Assembly (NCBI RefSeq): GCF_002155695.1
Contig: NZ_MUYJ01000004.1
Coordinates: 62,001 to 126,000, forward strand
Length of the DNA: 64,000 nt
DNA from: Erythrobacter tepidarius
GTDB lineage: Bacteria > Pseudomonadota > Alphaproteobacteria > Sphingomonadales > Sphingomonadaceae
Reading direction: 5' to 3'
Both the position numbers and the translations under genes were made by a program. The notes below the pieces were generated by a model. The model saw only the letters and a program-made list of their open reading frames with translations, was not told the origin of the DNA and searched no databases. Positions within the stretch are counted from its first letter, which is position 1. The number at the start of each line of letters is the position of its first letter. Below are positions 26,380-37,184 of the stretch, piece by piece.

Positions 26380-27518
26380 TGACCTGCCTTGCCATCGATG
26401 CCGCCTTCGACAGCGGCAACATCGAAGTGCTGTCGATCGAAGGCCGCACCGCCCGCCTTGCAATCCGCCGCGACAACGAATCCGCATTCTTCCAGTGGTT
26501 TCACTTCCGCGTCGCCGGCAAGGCGGGCGAGGAGGTGGTGCTCAAGCTCACCGGTCTCAACGCCAGCGCCTATCCGGGCGGTTGGCCGGACTACAATGCC
26601 TGCGTGACCGAAGATCGCGAATACTGGCGGCGCGCAGCGTCGAGCTTCGACAAGGACGAGGACGGCGGCACGCTGACCATCCGCTACCGGCCCGCCACCG
26701 ATCTGTTCTGGTGCGCCTATTTCGCGCCCTATTCGATGGAGCGGCATCACGATCTCATCGCCGATGCCGCCGCCTGCGAGGGGGTGGACTACGTCCGGCT
26801 CGGCACCACGCTCGATGGCCAGCCGATCGATTGCCTCGAAATGGGCGAGGGTAAGACGCAGGTTTGGCTCTATGCCCGCCAGCACCCGGGCGAGACCCAG
26901 GCGGAATGGTGGATGGAAGGCGCGCTCGAATGCCTGACCGACCCCGCCGACCCGGTAGCGCGGGCGCTGCGCAAGAATTGCCGCCTGCACATCGTCCCCA
27001 ATTGCAACCCCGATGGATCACGCCGTGGGCATTTGCGAACCAACGCGGTTGGCACCAACCTCAACCGCGAATGGGCCAACCCGAGTGCGGAGAAATCCCC
27101 CGAAGTGCTCGCGATCCGCAATCGGATGGATCAGACGGGCGTTGACTTTGCGATGGATGTCCATGCCGACGAGGCAATCCCGGCGGTGTTCCTCGCCGGG
27201 TTCGAGGGGATCCCCTCGTGGAAGGAAGAACAAGGCCAGGGCTTTTACCGTTACCAGCGCATCCTTGACCGCCGCACCCCCGACTTCCAGACCAGGCTCG
27301 GCTACCCCAAGGCAGCCAGCGGGAAGGCCAACCTGTCGATGAGCACGAACCAGCTCGCCGAGCGGTTCGGTGCGGTCGCGATGACGCTGGAGATGCCCTA
27401 CAAGGACCTTGCCGATTTCCCCGAGCCGGAACAGGGCTGGTCGCCCGAACGCTGCAAGCTCCTGGGTCGCGAATGTCTGGCGGCGCTGGTCGAGTGGCTG
27501 GAAGGGCGGGAGGGCTAG
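26379..27518 (+). CDS. M14 family zinc carboxypeptidase (cytosolic CCP-like)
   Basis: A 379-residue metallocarboxypeptidase. An about 120-residue N-terminal beta-sandwich, as in the cytosolic carboxypeptidase/AGBL group, precedes the catalytic domain with zinc motif RQHPGETQ (His and Glu), substrate residues in [17 protein letters not shown] (Arg and Asn), the third zinc ligand in DVHADE, and the general-base Glu in MTLEMPYKD. No signal peptide, so cytoplasmic. Bacterial members may trim acidic C termini or act as desuccinylase-like enzymes; substrate unknown. Translationally coupled to the DUF4136 lipoprotein and overlapping convergent cdd by 4 bp. Confidence 0.9.
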   Translation: MTCLAIDAAFDSGNIEVLSIEGRTARLAIRRDNESAFFQWFHFRVAGKAGEEVVLKLTGLNASAYPGGWPDYNACVTEDREYWRRAASSFDKDEDGGTLTIRYRPATDLFWCAYFAPYSMERHHDLIADAAACEGVDYVRLGTTLDGQPIDCLEMGEGKTQVWLYARQHPGETQAEWWMEGALECLTDPADPVARALRKNCRLHIVPNCNPDGSRRGHLRTNAVGTNLNREWANPSAEKSPEVLAIRNRMDQTGVDFAMDVHADEAIPAVFLAGFEGIPSWKEEQGQGFYRYQRILDRRTPDFQTRLGYPKAASGKANLSMSTNQLAERFGAVAMTLEMPYKDLADFPEPEQGWSPERCKLLGRECLAALVEWLEGREG

Positions 27519-27940
27519 GCGAGATGCGCCGGGCCGAAAGCGTGCGGGAGCAGGGCGGATAGCAAGACGCGCCGGACATCCTGCTTGCTGGCGCACAGCA
27601 CCAGCGGATCGGTGCCGCCCAGCGCCGCGATTTCGTTGAGCACCTGGCGGCAGCGCCCGCACGGCGTGATCGGCTCGGCATCGGCCTTGAGCCCCGCCAC
27701 CGCCACCGCCACCAAGCCGCCGCGCCGTCCGGCCTCAAACGCCTTGGCGACCGCCACCGTCTCGGCGCACAGCGCAAGGCCGTAGCTCGCGTTCTCGACA
27801 TTGCAGCCAGCCACGATCGCGCCGTCTTCAAACAGCAGGGCAGCACCCACCGGATAGGCGGAATAGGGCGCATAGGCCTGCGCCGCCGCGGCAAAGGCGG
27901 CGTCGATCAACGCCTGCTCGGCGGCGGCATCGAGCTTCAT
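27515..27940 (-). CDS. cdd: Cytidine deaminase
   Basis: Deaminates cytidine and deoxycytidine to uridine forms in pyrimidine salvage. The 141-residue homotetrameric-type enzyme shows the zinc motif CAE (in [12 protein letters not shown]) and PCGRCRQVL, plus the nucleoside-binding [11 protein letters not shown] 27940 overlaps the upstream GH25-like stop as ATGA; an extension to 27958 would only add six residues. Confidence 0.95.
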   Translation of the reverse strand: MKLDAAAEQALIDAAFAAAAQAYAPYSAYPVGAALLFEDGAIVAGCNVENASYGLALCAETVAVAKAFEAGRRGGLVAVAVAGLKADAEPITPCGRCRQVLNEIAALGGTDPLVLCASKQDVRRVLLSALLPHAFGPAHLA

Positions 27941-28650
27941 TTCTGCACCACCACCCATTCGATCGGCTCCTCACTCGCCGCGGTCACCAGCGCGGAATTG
28001 GCACTCCATAGCAACCAAGGGCGCCCGGCATAATCCGGCCTTGCGCGATCGCGCATCAGCCACAGATCGCGGCTGAGCGCGGTGGCGGCGTTGTAACGTT
28101 GCGCGAAGGCTGGCGCGAGCCGCAGGATAGCCGCCGCACCGGCGTGCATCTCGATCTGGTTGATCAGCGTCATCAGCTCGCTTTCGACCGCCGCATCGCT
28201 CACCGGCGGATCGCATTCATCCGCCAGCCGCACCAGTCCGATTGCGGGCGGCAGCAGGCGCGGATCGCGCGGCACCATCTGCGCGAACAGCCCGCTCTGG
28301 CGATCGGCGGGCAGGCAGGGGTCAAATACGAGCATTGCGCCAACCTCAAGTCCCGCCGCGCGCGCCTTGGCGAATCGCTCGGCAAAAGCAGCCGGCGAGG
28401 TGTCCGTGTCGAGTGGAAGATAGACGAAACGCGCACCGATCGCCTTCAGCGTCTCGAACCGCACCGCGCCGCTCCCGGCGGGCAGCAACGCCCCCTGTTC
28501 GGGATAGAGCGTCTCGTCCGGACGCCACTCGCGCATGTCCCACCACAGCCAGCCCGCGAAGGCGAGCCCAATCAGCACCGCCAGCGCCACCAGCCGCAGC
28601 AACCATCGATGGGCGCCCTTGCGCCCCGCATTCCGGCGACCCTTGGCCAT
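27937..28650 (-). CDS. GH25-like membrane-anchored protein
   Basis: A 237-residue protein with an N-terminal basic tail, one membrane helix (about 19-41) and a periplasmic domain resembling glycoside hydrolase family 25 (lysozyme): VRFETLKAIGARFVYLPLDT, then AAGLEVGAMLVFD. The catalytic D-x-E expected after the third or fourth strand is not clearly present; the matching segment reads VRLADECD, and the end (WVVVQK) is also degenerate. It may be an inactive relative or a distinct fold. It overlaps cdd by 4 bp and follows the UPF0262 gene by 18 bp. Confidence 0.65.
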   Translation of the reverse strand: MAKGRRNAGRKGAHRWLLRLVALAVLIGLAFAGWLWWDMREWRPDETLYPEQGALLPAGSGAVRFETLKAIGARFVYLPLDTDTSPAAFAERFAKARAAGLEVGAMLVFDPCLPADRQSGLFAQMVPRDPRLLPPAIGLVRLADECDPPVSDAAVESELMTLINQIEMHAGAAAILRLAPAFAQRYNAATALSRDLWLMRDRARPDYAGRPWLLWSANSALVTAASEEPIEWVVVQK

Positions 28651-28668
28651 GCGCCCCTTGTTCTTGCC

Positions 28669-29202
28669 TTAGCCCTTGATGTGCAGCACGCAGATCAGCG
28701 TAAACAGCCGCCGCGCCGTGGCAAAATCGGTGTCGACCTTGCCTTCAAGCCGTTCGAGCAGCAGTTCAGCGGCATTGTTGTGGATGCCGCGGCGCGCCAT
28801 GTCGATCGTCTCGATCTCGGCCGGGGTCGCCTTGCGAATTGCCTGGTAATAGCTGTCGCAGATCGCGAAATATTCGCGGATCGGGCGACGGAAACGGGCC
28901 ATGCCGATCAGCAGGGTTTCGAGCAGCTGCCCGCCCTCGTCGCTGATGTCCATCGCCAGCCGGCCGTCATTGACCGACAGGTGGAGGTGATAGGGCCCGC
29001 GCGCTCCACGTTCGGCGCTACGCAGCGGCTTGAACGTGTTTTCCTCAATCAGATCGTAGATTGCGACGCGGCGTTCCTGCTCGACATCGGCGTTACGCCA
29101 CAGGATCGTTGCCTCGTCGAGCGTGATCCGGGCGATGCGATAGGTGCCCGCGCCACCGGCGGCGGGAGAAATCGGCAGGGAATCGGGCGGCGTATCGGCC
29201 AT
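28669..29202 (-). CDS. UPF0262 family protein
   Basis: A 177-residue cytoplasmic protein that matches UPF0262 in length and in ARITLDEATILWRNADVEQE, in AIYDLIEENTF, and in the repeated Asp/Glu-rich helices near the C terminus (YFAICDSYYQAIRKATP). UPF0262 is restricted to Alphaproteobacteria and has no assigned function. It is divergent from dnaB across 136 bp and likely heads a UPF0262-GH25-cdd operon. Confidence 0.92.
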   Translation of the reverse strand: MADTPPDSLPISPAAGGAGTYRIARITLDEATILWRNADVEQERRVAIYDLIEENTFKPLRSAERGARGPYHLHLSVNDGRLAMDISDEGGQLLETLLIGMARFRRPIREYFAICDSYYQAIRKATPAEIETIDMARRGIHNNAAELLLERLEGKVDTDFATARRLFTLICVLHIKG

Positions 29203-29261
29203 GAGGCGTGCCTTCGCAGATGCAGGGGCCGCACTTCAAGCACTTCGATCAAATCTCCCCG

Positions 29262-29270
29262 CTATCCACA
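29262..29270 (+). promoter_or_regulatory. DnaA-box-like site upstream of dnaB
   Basis: CTATCCACA differs from the DnaA-box consensus TTATCCACA at one position. It lies in the 136-bp space between UPF0262 and dnaB, about 70 bp before the dnaB start. It could link dnaB expression to DnaA. A single 8/9 match can occur by chance. Confidence 0.35.
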
Positions 29271-29338
29271 ACCGCGCGAAAGAATATTGTCGGCTTTCGC
29301 ACTTGCCTGATCCCCCCCGCCAGGCGCATCAGACCGGC

Positions 29339-30859
29339 ATGGCCGAACCGGAAAAAGTCACCCCGATCAGCGTCGCCGCCTCCGCGCCGGACGCGCCCCT
29401 GCGCAAACTGCCCGCCAATCTCGAGGCCGAGGCAGCGTTCCTGGGCGCGGTGCTGATCGACAACCGGGTGATCGAGGAGCTTCAGGTTCCCATCCGCCCG
29501 GAACACTTCTTCGAGCCGTTGCACCAGCGCATCTACGCGCGTGTGCTGGTGCTGATCGAGCGCAATGCCACCGCCTCGCCGGTTAGCCTGCGCCCCTATT
29601 TCGAGGCCGACGAGGCGCTCAAGGAGCTGGGCGGCACCTCCTATCTCGCGCAGCTGACGGCCAATGGCGCAGGCCTGCTCGCCCCGCGCGAGCTGGCCCA
29701 GCAAATCTACGATCTCGCGCTGCTGCGCGAGCTGGTGAGCGTCGGGCGCGGGCTGATCGAAGGCGCGCTCGACACCTCGCAGGACATCTCGCCGATGGAA
29801 CGCATCACCCAGGCCGAGGCCGATCTGTTCCGTGTCGCCGAGGGCGCTTCGACGGGCCGCGAGGCATCGACCTTCCGCGATGCCGCGCTGACCGCAATCA
29901 AGATGGTCGAAGCGGCGATGAAATCAGGCGGCGGCCTGTCGGGCAAGACCACCGGGCTGGATGCGATTGACCGCAAGACCAGCGGCCTGCACGATTCCGA
30001 TCTCATCATCCTCGCCGGCCGGCCGGGCATGGGCAAGACTTCGCTCGCCACCAACATCGCCTACAACTGTGCCGAAAAGCATCTCGAATGGCAGCGCGAC
30101 GGGGGGGAATTCAACTATGGCGCGCCGGTCGCCTTCTTCAGTCTTGAAATGAGCGCCGACCAGCTCGCCACCCGCATCCTTGCCGAACAGGCCGAGATTT
30201 CCTCCGAAAGCCTGCGCAGCGGCAAGCTCAGCCGCGAGGAATTCCAGAAGCTGTCCTTCGCCAGCCAGCGCCTTTCCGAACTGCCGCTCTACATCGACGA
30301 TACACCCGCGCTCACCATCGCCGCCCTGCGCACCCGCGCGCGGCGGATGAAGCGACGCCACGATGTCGGCCTCATCATCGTCGACTATCTCCAGCTGCTG
30401 CAAGGCTCCGGTCGGGCGAACGACAACCGGGTCAACGAAATCTCGGAAATCAGCCGCGGATTGAAAACCCTGGCCAAGGAATTGCAGGTGCCGGTGATCG
30501 CGCTCTCGCAGCTCTCCCGCGCGGTCGAAAGCCGCGAGGACAAGCGCCCGCAATTGTCGGACCTGCGCGAATCCGGATCGATCGAGCAGGACGCGGACAT
30601 GGTCTGGTTCATCTACCGCGGCGATTACTATCACCTGCTGGTCAAGCCCGACACGCCCGATGCCTCCTCACCGCCCGACGTGCAGGAGAAATACCGTGCG
30701 TGGGAGGAAAAGTTCGAAGGACTGGTGGGCAAGGCCACGCTGATCATTGCCAAGCAGCGTCACGGTTCGACCGGCAACGTGCCGCTCCACTTCCAGAGCG
30801 ACATCACCAAGTTCACCTCGCCCAACTACAAGGACTATTCGGACTACGGATTCGAATAG
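29339..30859 (+). CDS. dnaB: Replicative DNA helicase DnaB
   Basis: Hexameric 5'-3' helicase that unwinds the replication fork and binds primase. The 506-residue protein has an N-terminal helical domain (about 25-125), a linker, and the RecA-like core with Walker A GRPGMGKTSLA near 226, Walker B LIIVDYLQLL, and the arginine finger and DNA-binding loops near the C terminus (YRGDYYH, KQRHGSTG). Start 29339 gives MAEPEKVTPIS followed by the family N-terminal core; an open frame to 29144 would run into the divergent gene. Confidence 0.97.
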   Translation: MAEPEKVTPISVAASAPDAPLRKLPANLEAEAAFLGAVLIDNRVIEELQVPIRPEHFFEPLHQRIYARVLVLIERNATASPVSLRPYFEADEALKELGGTSYLAQLTANGAGLLAPRELAQQIYDLALLRELVSVGRGLIEGALDTSQDISPMERITQAEADLFRVAEGASTGREASTFRDAALTAIKMVEAAMKSGGGLSGKTTGLDAIDRKTSGLHDSDLIILAGRPGMGKTSLATNIAYNCAEKHLEWQRDGGEFNYGAPVAFFSLEMSADQLATRILAEQAEISSESLRSGKLSREEFQKLSFASQRLSELPLYIDDTPALTIAALRTRARRMKRRHDVGLIIVDYLQLLQGSGRANDNRVNEISEISRGLKTLAKELQVPVIALSQLSRAVESREDKRPQLSDLRESGSIEQDADMVWFIYRGDYYHLLVKPDTPDASSPPDVQEKYRAWEEKFEGLVGKATLIIAKQRHGSTGNVPLHFQSDITKFTSPNYKDYSDYGFE

Positions 30860-30971
30860 CCCGCAACTTCCCGCAGCGATCGGGAGCCAAGCGGCGGCAA
30901 CCGCGCCGATCGCGGCAATGCCCCCAACCTACCCTAGCCCCCTGCGCGCCGGATTCCAGCGCAGGCGCGCC

Positions 30972-32180
30972 TCACCGCGCCCCCAGCCGGCTCACGCGAT
31001 AATCGGCCAGGCTCATCCAGTATGCCAGCCGCCAGCGCATCCGCGCCAGCAGGGTTGACTGGCGGCGATACCACTGCGGGGTCACGGCGATGCTCGCGGC
31101 CTGCATATGATCGACCAGACGGCGTAGCGCAGCAGCCACCCCGGCATCCTCGATCCGCACCATCAGCTCGACATTGATACGAAAGCTGCGCTTGTCGAGA
31201 TTGGCGCTGCCGACATAGCTGACATCATCGGCCACCAGCAGCTTCATGTGCAGCTTGCTGGGCTGGAACTCGAAGATCCGCACCCCCGCCGCCAGCAGCC
31301 GCTTGTAGAGCAACCGGGCGATGTCGATCGCCACGCCGATATCGGACTTGCCGGGCATGATCATCCGCACCTTCCCGCGTCGCGCGACCTTGGCGAACTG
31401 GCGGCGGAAGCTCCTTGGCGGGGAGAAATAGGCCGAAACCGTATCGAGCCGCCGCGCCGTGACCAGATCCTTGCGCAGCCACCACGCCCAGTGCCCACGC
31501 CGCACCAGCGGGCCGCCGACCAGCAGGCGCACCGCGCCCGCGCTCCCGCGGGCCTCGCCGTCCCAGTCGCGCACGATCTCGCGCAAGCGGCTGAGTTGCT
31601 CGACCCGCCCCTGCTCCTCGCTCTCGACCCAGCGGTCGAGCAGCGCAAACCACGCGCAGAAACGCTCGACCACCGGCCCCTCGATCAGCACGGCCAGATC
31701 GCACCAGCCGTTCTCGACCGGAGGCTTGAAATAGTGGTCAGAAACGTTGGCTCCGCCGGTAATCACCCGCCGCTCATCGGCGATTGCGATCTTCTGATGG
31801 TTGCGCACGAAATAGCGGCTGTTCCAGCGCGAGGAGAAGACCGCGAAGCTGCCCCCTGCCTCGCGCAGCGGCGCAAAGAAGGCGCGCCCTGCGTCATTGC
31901 CGAAATCATCGACGATCAGCCGCACTGCCACCCCGCGGCGGACGGCGGCGATCAGCGCGTCACGCACCGCGGTTCCCGAAAGGTCGTCGTCGAACAGGTA
32001 GTAGAACAGCCGGAGCGATGTCTGCGCGCCCGCAATCAACCCGATCAGCGCGGCGAGGCGATCTGCCCCGCCCGGCAGGAAGGTGAAGTCGTGCCCTTGC
32101 GCCGCGATCCGGAACGGCGCGGGATCGACGTAGAGCCGCGGCTCCGGCGAAGCGGCCACGCTGGAGGTCTGCCCGTCCAT
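30972..32180 (-). CDS. Phospholipase D-like protein (cardiolipin synthase type)
   Basis: A 402-residue protein with two HKD motifs: NHQKIAIADERRVITGGAN and LHMKLLVADDVSYVGSANLD, each H-x-K-x4-D with the following Gly/Asn. This is the phospholipase D architecture of cardiolipin synthases and other phosphatidyltransferases. No N-terminal membrane helices precede the first domain, unlike ClsA, so it is closer to ClsB/soluble types. The ATG at 32180 is chosen over GTG 32225; neither has a clear ribosome site. Confidence 0.88.
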   Translation of the reverse strand: MDGQTSSVAASPEPRLYVDPAPFRIAAQGHDFTFLPGGADRLAALIGLIAGAQTSLRLFYYLFDDDLSGTAVRDALIAAVRRGVAVRLIVDDFGNDAGRAFFAPLREAGGSFAVFSSRWNSRYFVRNHQKIAIADERRVITGGANVSDHYFKPPVENGWCDLAVLIEGPVVERFCAWFALLDRWVESEEQGRVEQLSRLREIVRDWDGEARGSAGAVRLLVGGPLVRRGHWAWWLRKDLVTARRLDTVSAYFSPPRSFRRQFAKVARRGKVRMIMPGKSDIGVAIDIARLLYKRLLAAGVRIFEFQPSKLHMKLLVADDVSYVGSANLDKRSFRINVELMVRIEDAGVAAALRRLVDHMQAASIAVTPQWYRRQSTLLARMRWRLAYWMSLADYRVSRLGAR

Positions 32181-32327
32181 GGCACCAGCATAGCCCGATG
32201 CGACGCCAGCACCAGCCCCAATCACAGGACGAAGCTGGTCGCGGAATGCGCATTTTCTTGACTTGCGCGCTCGCCATCCCTAGCTGCGAGGCCTTCCCCC
32301 ATTCTTGCGAATCCGAAAAGGCCGCCC

Positions 32328-32672
32328 ATGGCACGCGTTACCGTTGAAGATTGCGTCGACAAGGTTCCCAACCGGTTCGACCTCGTCCTGCTCGCCGCCC
32401 AGCGCGCGCGCGAAATCTCCGGTGGCAGCGAACTTACCGTCGACCGCGATCGCGACAAGAACCCGGTTGTTGCCTTGCGCGAAATCGCCGAGCAGACGAT
32501 CCGTCCGGACGATCTGCGCGAAGCTCTGGTGACGAGCTTGCAGAAGATCTTGCCCGACGACGAGGACGAGGCTGACGAGATCGGTTCGCTCAGCCAATCG
32601 GCTGAAGCCCTGCGCATCACCGCCTCGGCCCCGGCCCGCACCAGTTCGCTCGGCGGGGATTACGACGGCTGA
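32328..32672 (+). CDS. rpoZ: DNA-directed RNA polymerase omega subunit
   Basis: Omega binds beta' and aids RNA polymerase assembly. The 114-residue protein has the conserved [30 protein letters not shown] start and the [14 protein letters not shown] core; an acidic linker and C-terminal tail follow. A -35-like TTGACT lies at 32258-32263 with a weak TAGCTG 17 bp later. rpoZ is usually next to spoT/rel, which is not here. Confidence 0.96.
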   Translation: MARVTVEDCVDKVPNRFDLVLLAAQRAREISGGSELTVDRDRDKNPVVALREIAEQTIRPDDLREALVTSLQKILPDDEDEADEIGSLSQSAEALRITASAPARTSSLGGDYDG

Positions 32673-32870
32673 TCGCAACCGGCTGTCCGCAGCGCGAATC
32701 AGGCTTGCACCGGTCGCCCCTTTTGCAGGGTTATTGTCGGTTGCTTGCGATGTCATTGTCGCGCTCCAGCTGCGTTTGACCGGTTCATAACCGGCATCCG
32801 CTGCGCTTGTCATCGCTCTCTGGCAAGCTATCCCCTTGCGCTGTAATATTGGCGTAACATGAAGGGCAGC

Positions 32871-33602
32871 ATGGCTTCGATTGCGGTCTACAGCGTCAAG
32901 GGCGGGGTCGGAAAGACGACTTTGGCCGTCAACCTCGCCTGGTGTTCGGCCACCATCTCGCGCCGCAAGACGCTGTTGTGGGATCTCGACGCGGCCAATG
33001 GCTCGGGCTTTCTTCTCGGCATTGATCCGAAGAAAAAACGCAGCGCGGACAGCGCTTTCACGGAAGGGACCGATCTGCTGAAACTGGTCCAGGCGACCGC
33101 CTATCCCAATCTCGATCTCCTCCCGGCGGACGAAAGCATCCGCTCGCTCGACCGCTATCTTGACCGGCTGGGCAAGAAGAAGCGGCTCGCCAAACTGGTG
33201 GAAGGGCTCGCCAAGCATTACGACCGGATCGTCTTTGATTGCCCCCCGGTATTGAACGAAGTCAGCGCCCAGGTGATGCGCGCTGCCGATCTGGTGATCG
33301 TCCCCCTGCCGCCCTCCCCGCTGTCAGCCCGCGCCTTCGAGGTGGTGGTCGAGGAAGTGCGTGGCAGCGGCAAGAGCCATCCGCCGATTTTGCCTGTCTT
33401 ATCAATGCTCGATCTGCGCCGAAGCCTGCACAGGCAAGCGCGCGAGGCGAACCCGAATTGGCCCGCGATCCCGCTCGCCAGCGCGGTTGAGCAATGCGCG
33501 GTCGAAAGGAAGCCGATCGGCGCCTTCGCTCCGCGCTCCCCAGCGGCGCGCGCCATCGCTCAACTGTGGACCGCGATCGAACGCAAGCTCGCCACCCGCT
33601 GA
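32871..33602 (+). CDS. ParA/MinD family ATPase
   Basis: A 243-residue P-loop ATPase with deviant Walker A KGGVGKTT near 10-17, Walker A' in LWDLDAANGS, and Walker B IVFDCPPV. It belongs to the MinD/ParA superfamily of chromosome, plasmid or protein-positioning ATPases. No parB or minC/E is adjacent, so it is not the main chromosome ParA; a role in positioning another structure is possible. ATG 32871 is favoured because AAGGG precedes it by about 5 bases; ATG 32859 is the longer alternative. Its operator or partner is not visible. Confidence 0.88.
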   Translation: MASIAVYSVKGGVGKTTLAVNLAWCSATISRRKTLLWDLDAANGSGFLLGIDPKKKRSADSAFTEGTDLLKLVQATAYPNLDLLPADESIRSLDRYLDRLGKKKRLAKLVEGLAKHYDRIVFDCPPVLNEVSAQVMRAADLVIVPLPPSPLSARAFEVVVEEVRGSGKSHPPILPVLSMLDLRRSLHRQAREANPNWPAIPLASAVEQCAVERKPIGAFAPRSPAARAIAQLWTAIERKLATR

Positions 33603-33681
33603 GGCGGCGCGACAAGCCACTGGTAACGCCTGCGATTGCCCGCCATATTCGCACGCCGGGGCAGGCCAAGGGCGCGATGCA

Positions 33682-34746
33682 ATGAACGGAATCGGCGAAG
33701 GCATTGGTGCGGCGATCGAAGGCGGTCTCCTGTCCCGAGCGGTCGAGCCGGGACACGGCGAAGCGACAGGCACGCCGCATGCACTGGTAACCTGTGCCAA
33801 CTGCGGCGCCACCGTCACCGGTCATTATTGCGGCCACTGCGGCCAGAAGGCGCATATCCACCGCAGCCTTGCCGCGATCGGGCATGACATCATGCACGCG
33901 GTGCTGCATCTCGACGGCAAGCTGTGGAACACCCTGCCGCTGCTCGTCTTCAAGCCGGGCGCACTCACGCGCCGCTTCATCGCCGGCGAACGCGCCAAGT
34001 TCGTCAGCCCGATGGCGATGTTCCTGTTCACGGTCTTTGCGATGTTCGCGGTGTTCCAGATGGTGGGCATCTCACCGACCGATGACCTCGCCCAAGAAAT
34101 CGCCAGCAACAAGGACGAGAATGCCGGGCAATCGGTGTTCCGCAGCAAGGTGCGCGAACAGATCATCACGCTCGAACAGGAACGCGACAAACTGCCCAAG
34201 GGCGATCCGCGCCGCGCTGAAATTGCTGACCAGATCAAGGGTCTGAACATGGTGCTCGACGCCAAGCCGACGGAGATGAACCAGGCCGAGGATCCCCCAT
34301 TCTCTGTTACGGGGCTCACATGGCTGGACGAGGGCATCGTCAGAAAGTGGGAAAAGAACCCCGGGCTGATGCTCTATAAGCTGCAGTCGAACGGCTACAA
34401 GTTCAGCTGGCTGCTGATCCCGCTGTCGATCCCCTTCATGTGGCTGCTGTTCGCATGGCGGCGCAAGTTCAATGCCTATGATCACGCGGTGTTCGTCACC
34501 TATTCGCTGGCCTTCATGTCGCTGCTGTTCATCGCGGTGTCGATCCTCGGCGCAATACCGGGCGGAGGGGATTGGGCGGCACTGCTGTTCCTGATCGCTG
34601 CGCCGCTGCATCTCTACAAGCAGCTCAGGTGTGCCTATGGGCTAACCCGCTTTTCCGCGCTGTGGCGGTTCTTCGTGCTGCTATTCCTGATCGTACTCGT
34701 CCTGATCCTCTTTCTCCAGGCCTTGCTGGTGCTCGGCGCTTTCTGA
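33682..34746 (+). CDS. DUF3667 domain-containing membrane protein
   Basis: A 354-residue protein. A zinc ribbon (CANCG...HYCGHCGQ, about 35-53) is followed by the DUF3667 segment with HLDGKLWNTLPLLVFKPGALTRRFI, a membrane helix (about 111-130), a charged periplasmic or cytoplasmic coiled region, and three or more C-terminal helices. DUF3667 proteins are of unknown function; the N-terminal domain is shared with a widespread membrane family. It follows the ParA-like gene by 79 bp. Confidence 0.85.
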   Translation: MNGIGEGIGAAIEGGLLSRAVEPGHGEATGTPHALVTCANCGATVTGHYCGHCGQKAHIHRSLAAIGHDIMHAVLHLDGKLWNTLPLLVFKPGALTRRFIAGERAKFVSPMAMFLFTVFAMFAVFQMVGISPTDDLAQEIASNKDENAGQSVFRSKVREQIITLEQERDKLPKGDPRRAEIADQIKGLNMVLDAKPTEMNQAEDPPFSVTGLTWLDEGIVRKWEKNPGLMLYKLQSNGYKFSWLLIPLSIPFMWLLFAWRRKFNAYDHAVFVTYSLAFMSLLFIAVSILGAIPGGGDWAALLFLIAAPLHLYKQLRCAYGLTRFSALWRFFVLLFLIVLVLILFLQALLVLGAF

Positions 34747-34753
34747 GCCGGCG

Positions 34754-35038
34754 TCACGGGCAGGGATAGGTCTTCGCAATAAGCTCGGCAAAGGCGGCAT
34801 CGACACTCATGGCATCGCGTTGCGGCGCGGCATAGCTGCGCAGATGGACAATCAGCACGTCGGTGGTGATTTCGGTCTCGCCTTCAGGAAGGCAGCTGTG
34901 CGGTGCCTTGCCCGCGGCACGATCGGCCCCGATGCGAGCACGATAGGCAAGCGCAATCTGGCGCATCTGGCCAGCGGCGCGGGCGGGCGCCAAAGCGTTG
35001 AGTGCGAGGGACAAGCCGGCAAACAGCACTGGGCGCAT
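34754..35038 (-). CDS. Small secreted hypothetical protein
   Basis: A 94-residue protein with a signal peptide (about 1-21, ending ARA) and a mature part containing two cysteines (SCLP and the terminal YPCP). I do not recognise the family. It is supported as a gene by the signal peptide, the GGGAGG ribosome site 6 bases before ATG 35038, and its tight fit between DUF3667 (7 bp gap, convergent) and ftsH. Its ribosome site lies inside the ftsH terminator stem, which may control its translation. Confidence 0.65.
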   Translation of the reverse strand: MRPVLFAGLSLALNALAPARAAGQMRQIALAYRARIGADRAAGKAPHSCLPEGETEITTDVLIVHLRSYAAPQRDAMSVDAAFAELIAKTYPCP

Positions 35039-35039
35039 G

Positions 35040-35081
35040 AAAAACCTCCCGGCGAATGCTCAACGAGCTAAGCGCCGGGAG
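35040..35081 (-). terminator. ftsH terminator that contains the next gene's ribosome site
   Basis: On the minus strand perfect 9-bp arms CTCCCGGCG (35073-35081) and CGCCGGGAG (35046-35054) with an 18-base loop are followed by GTTTTTC. This is a good intrinsic terminator for ftsH. The 3' arm overlaps GGGAGG, the Shine-Dalgarno of the 94-residue secreted protein, so any read-through mRNA would have that site paired. Confidence 0.75.
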
Positions 35082-35120
35082 ACTGAACGATGGGTGCATT
35101 CGTGCCTTACCAGCGACGGA

Positions 35121-37079
<1,959 letters not shown>

Positions 37080-37184
37080 CGGGTGGATTCCTTTTCTCGC
37101 GGGTAATGTAGGGCGCGCAAGGTGAATGGCAAGCTAAAGCGCAAGGATGCGGATCGTGCCAATTTTCGAACAGCGTGATGAGAA

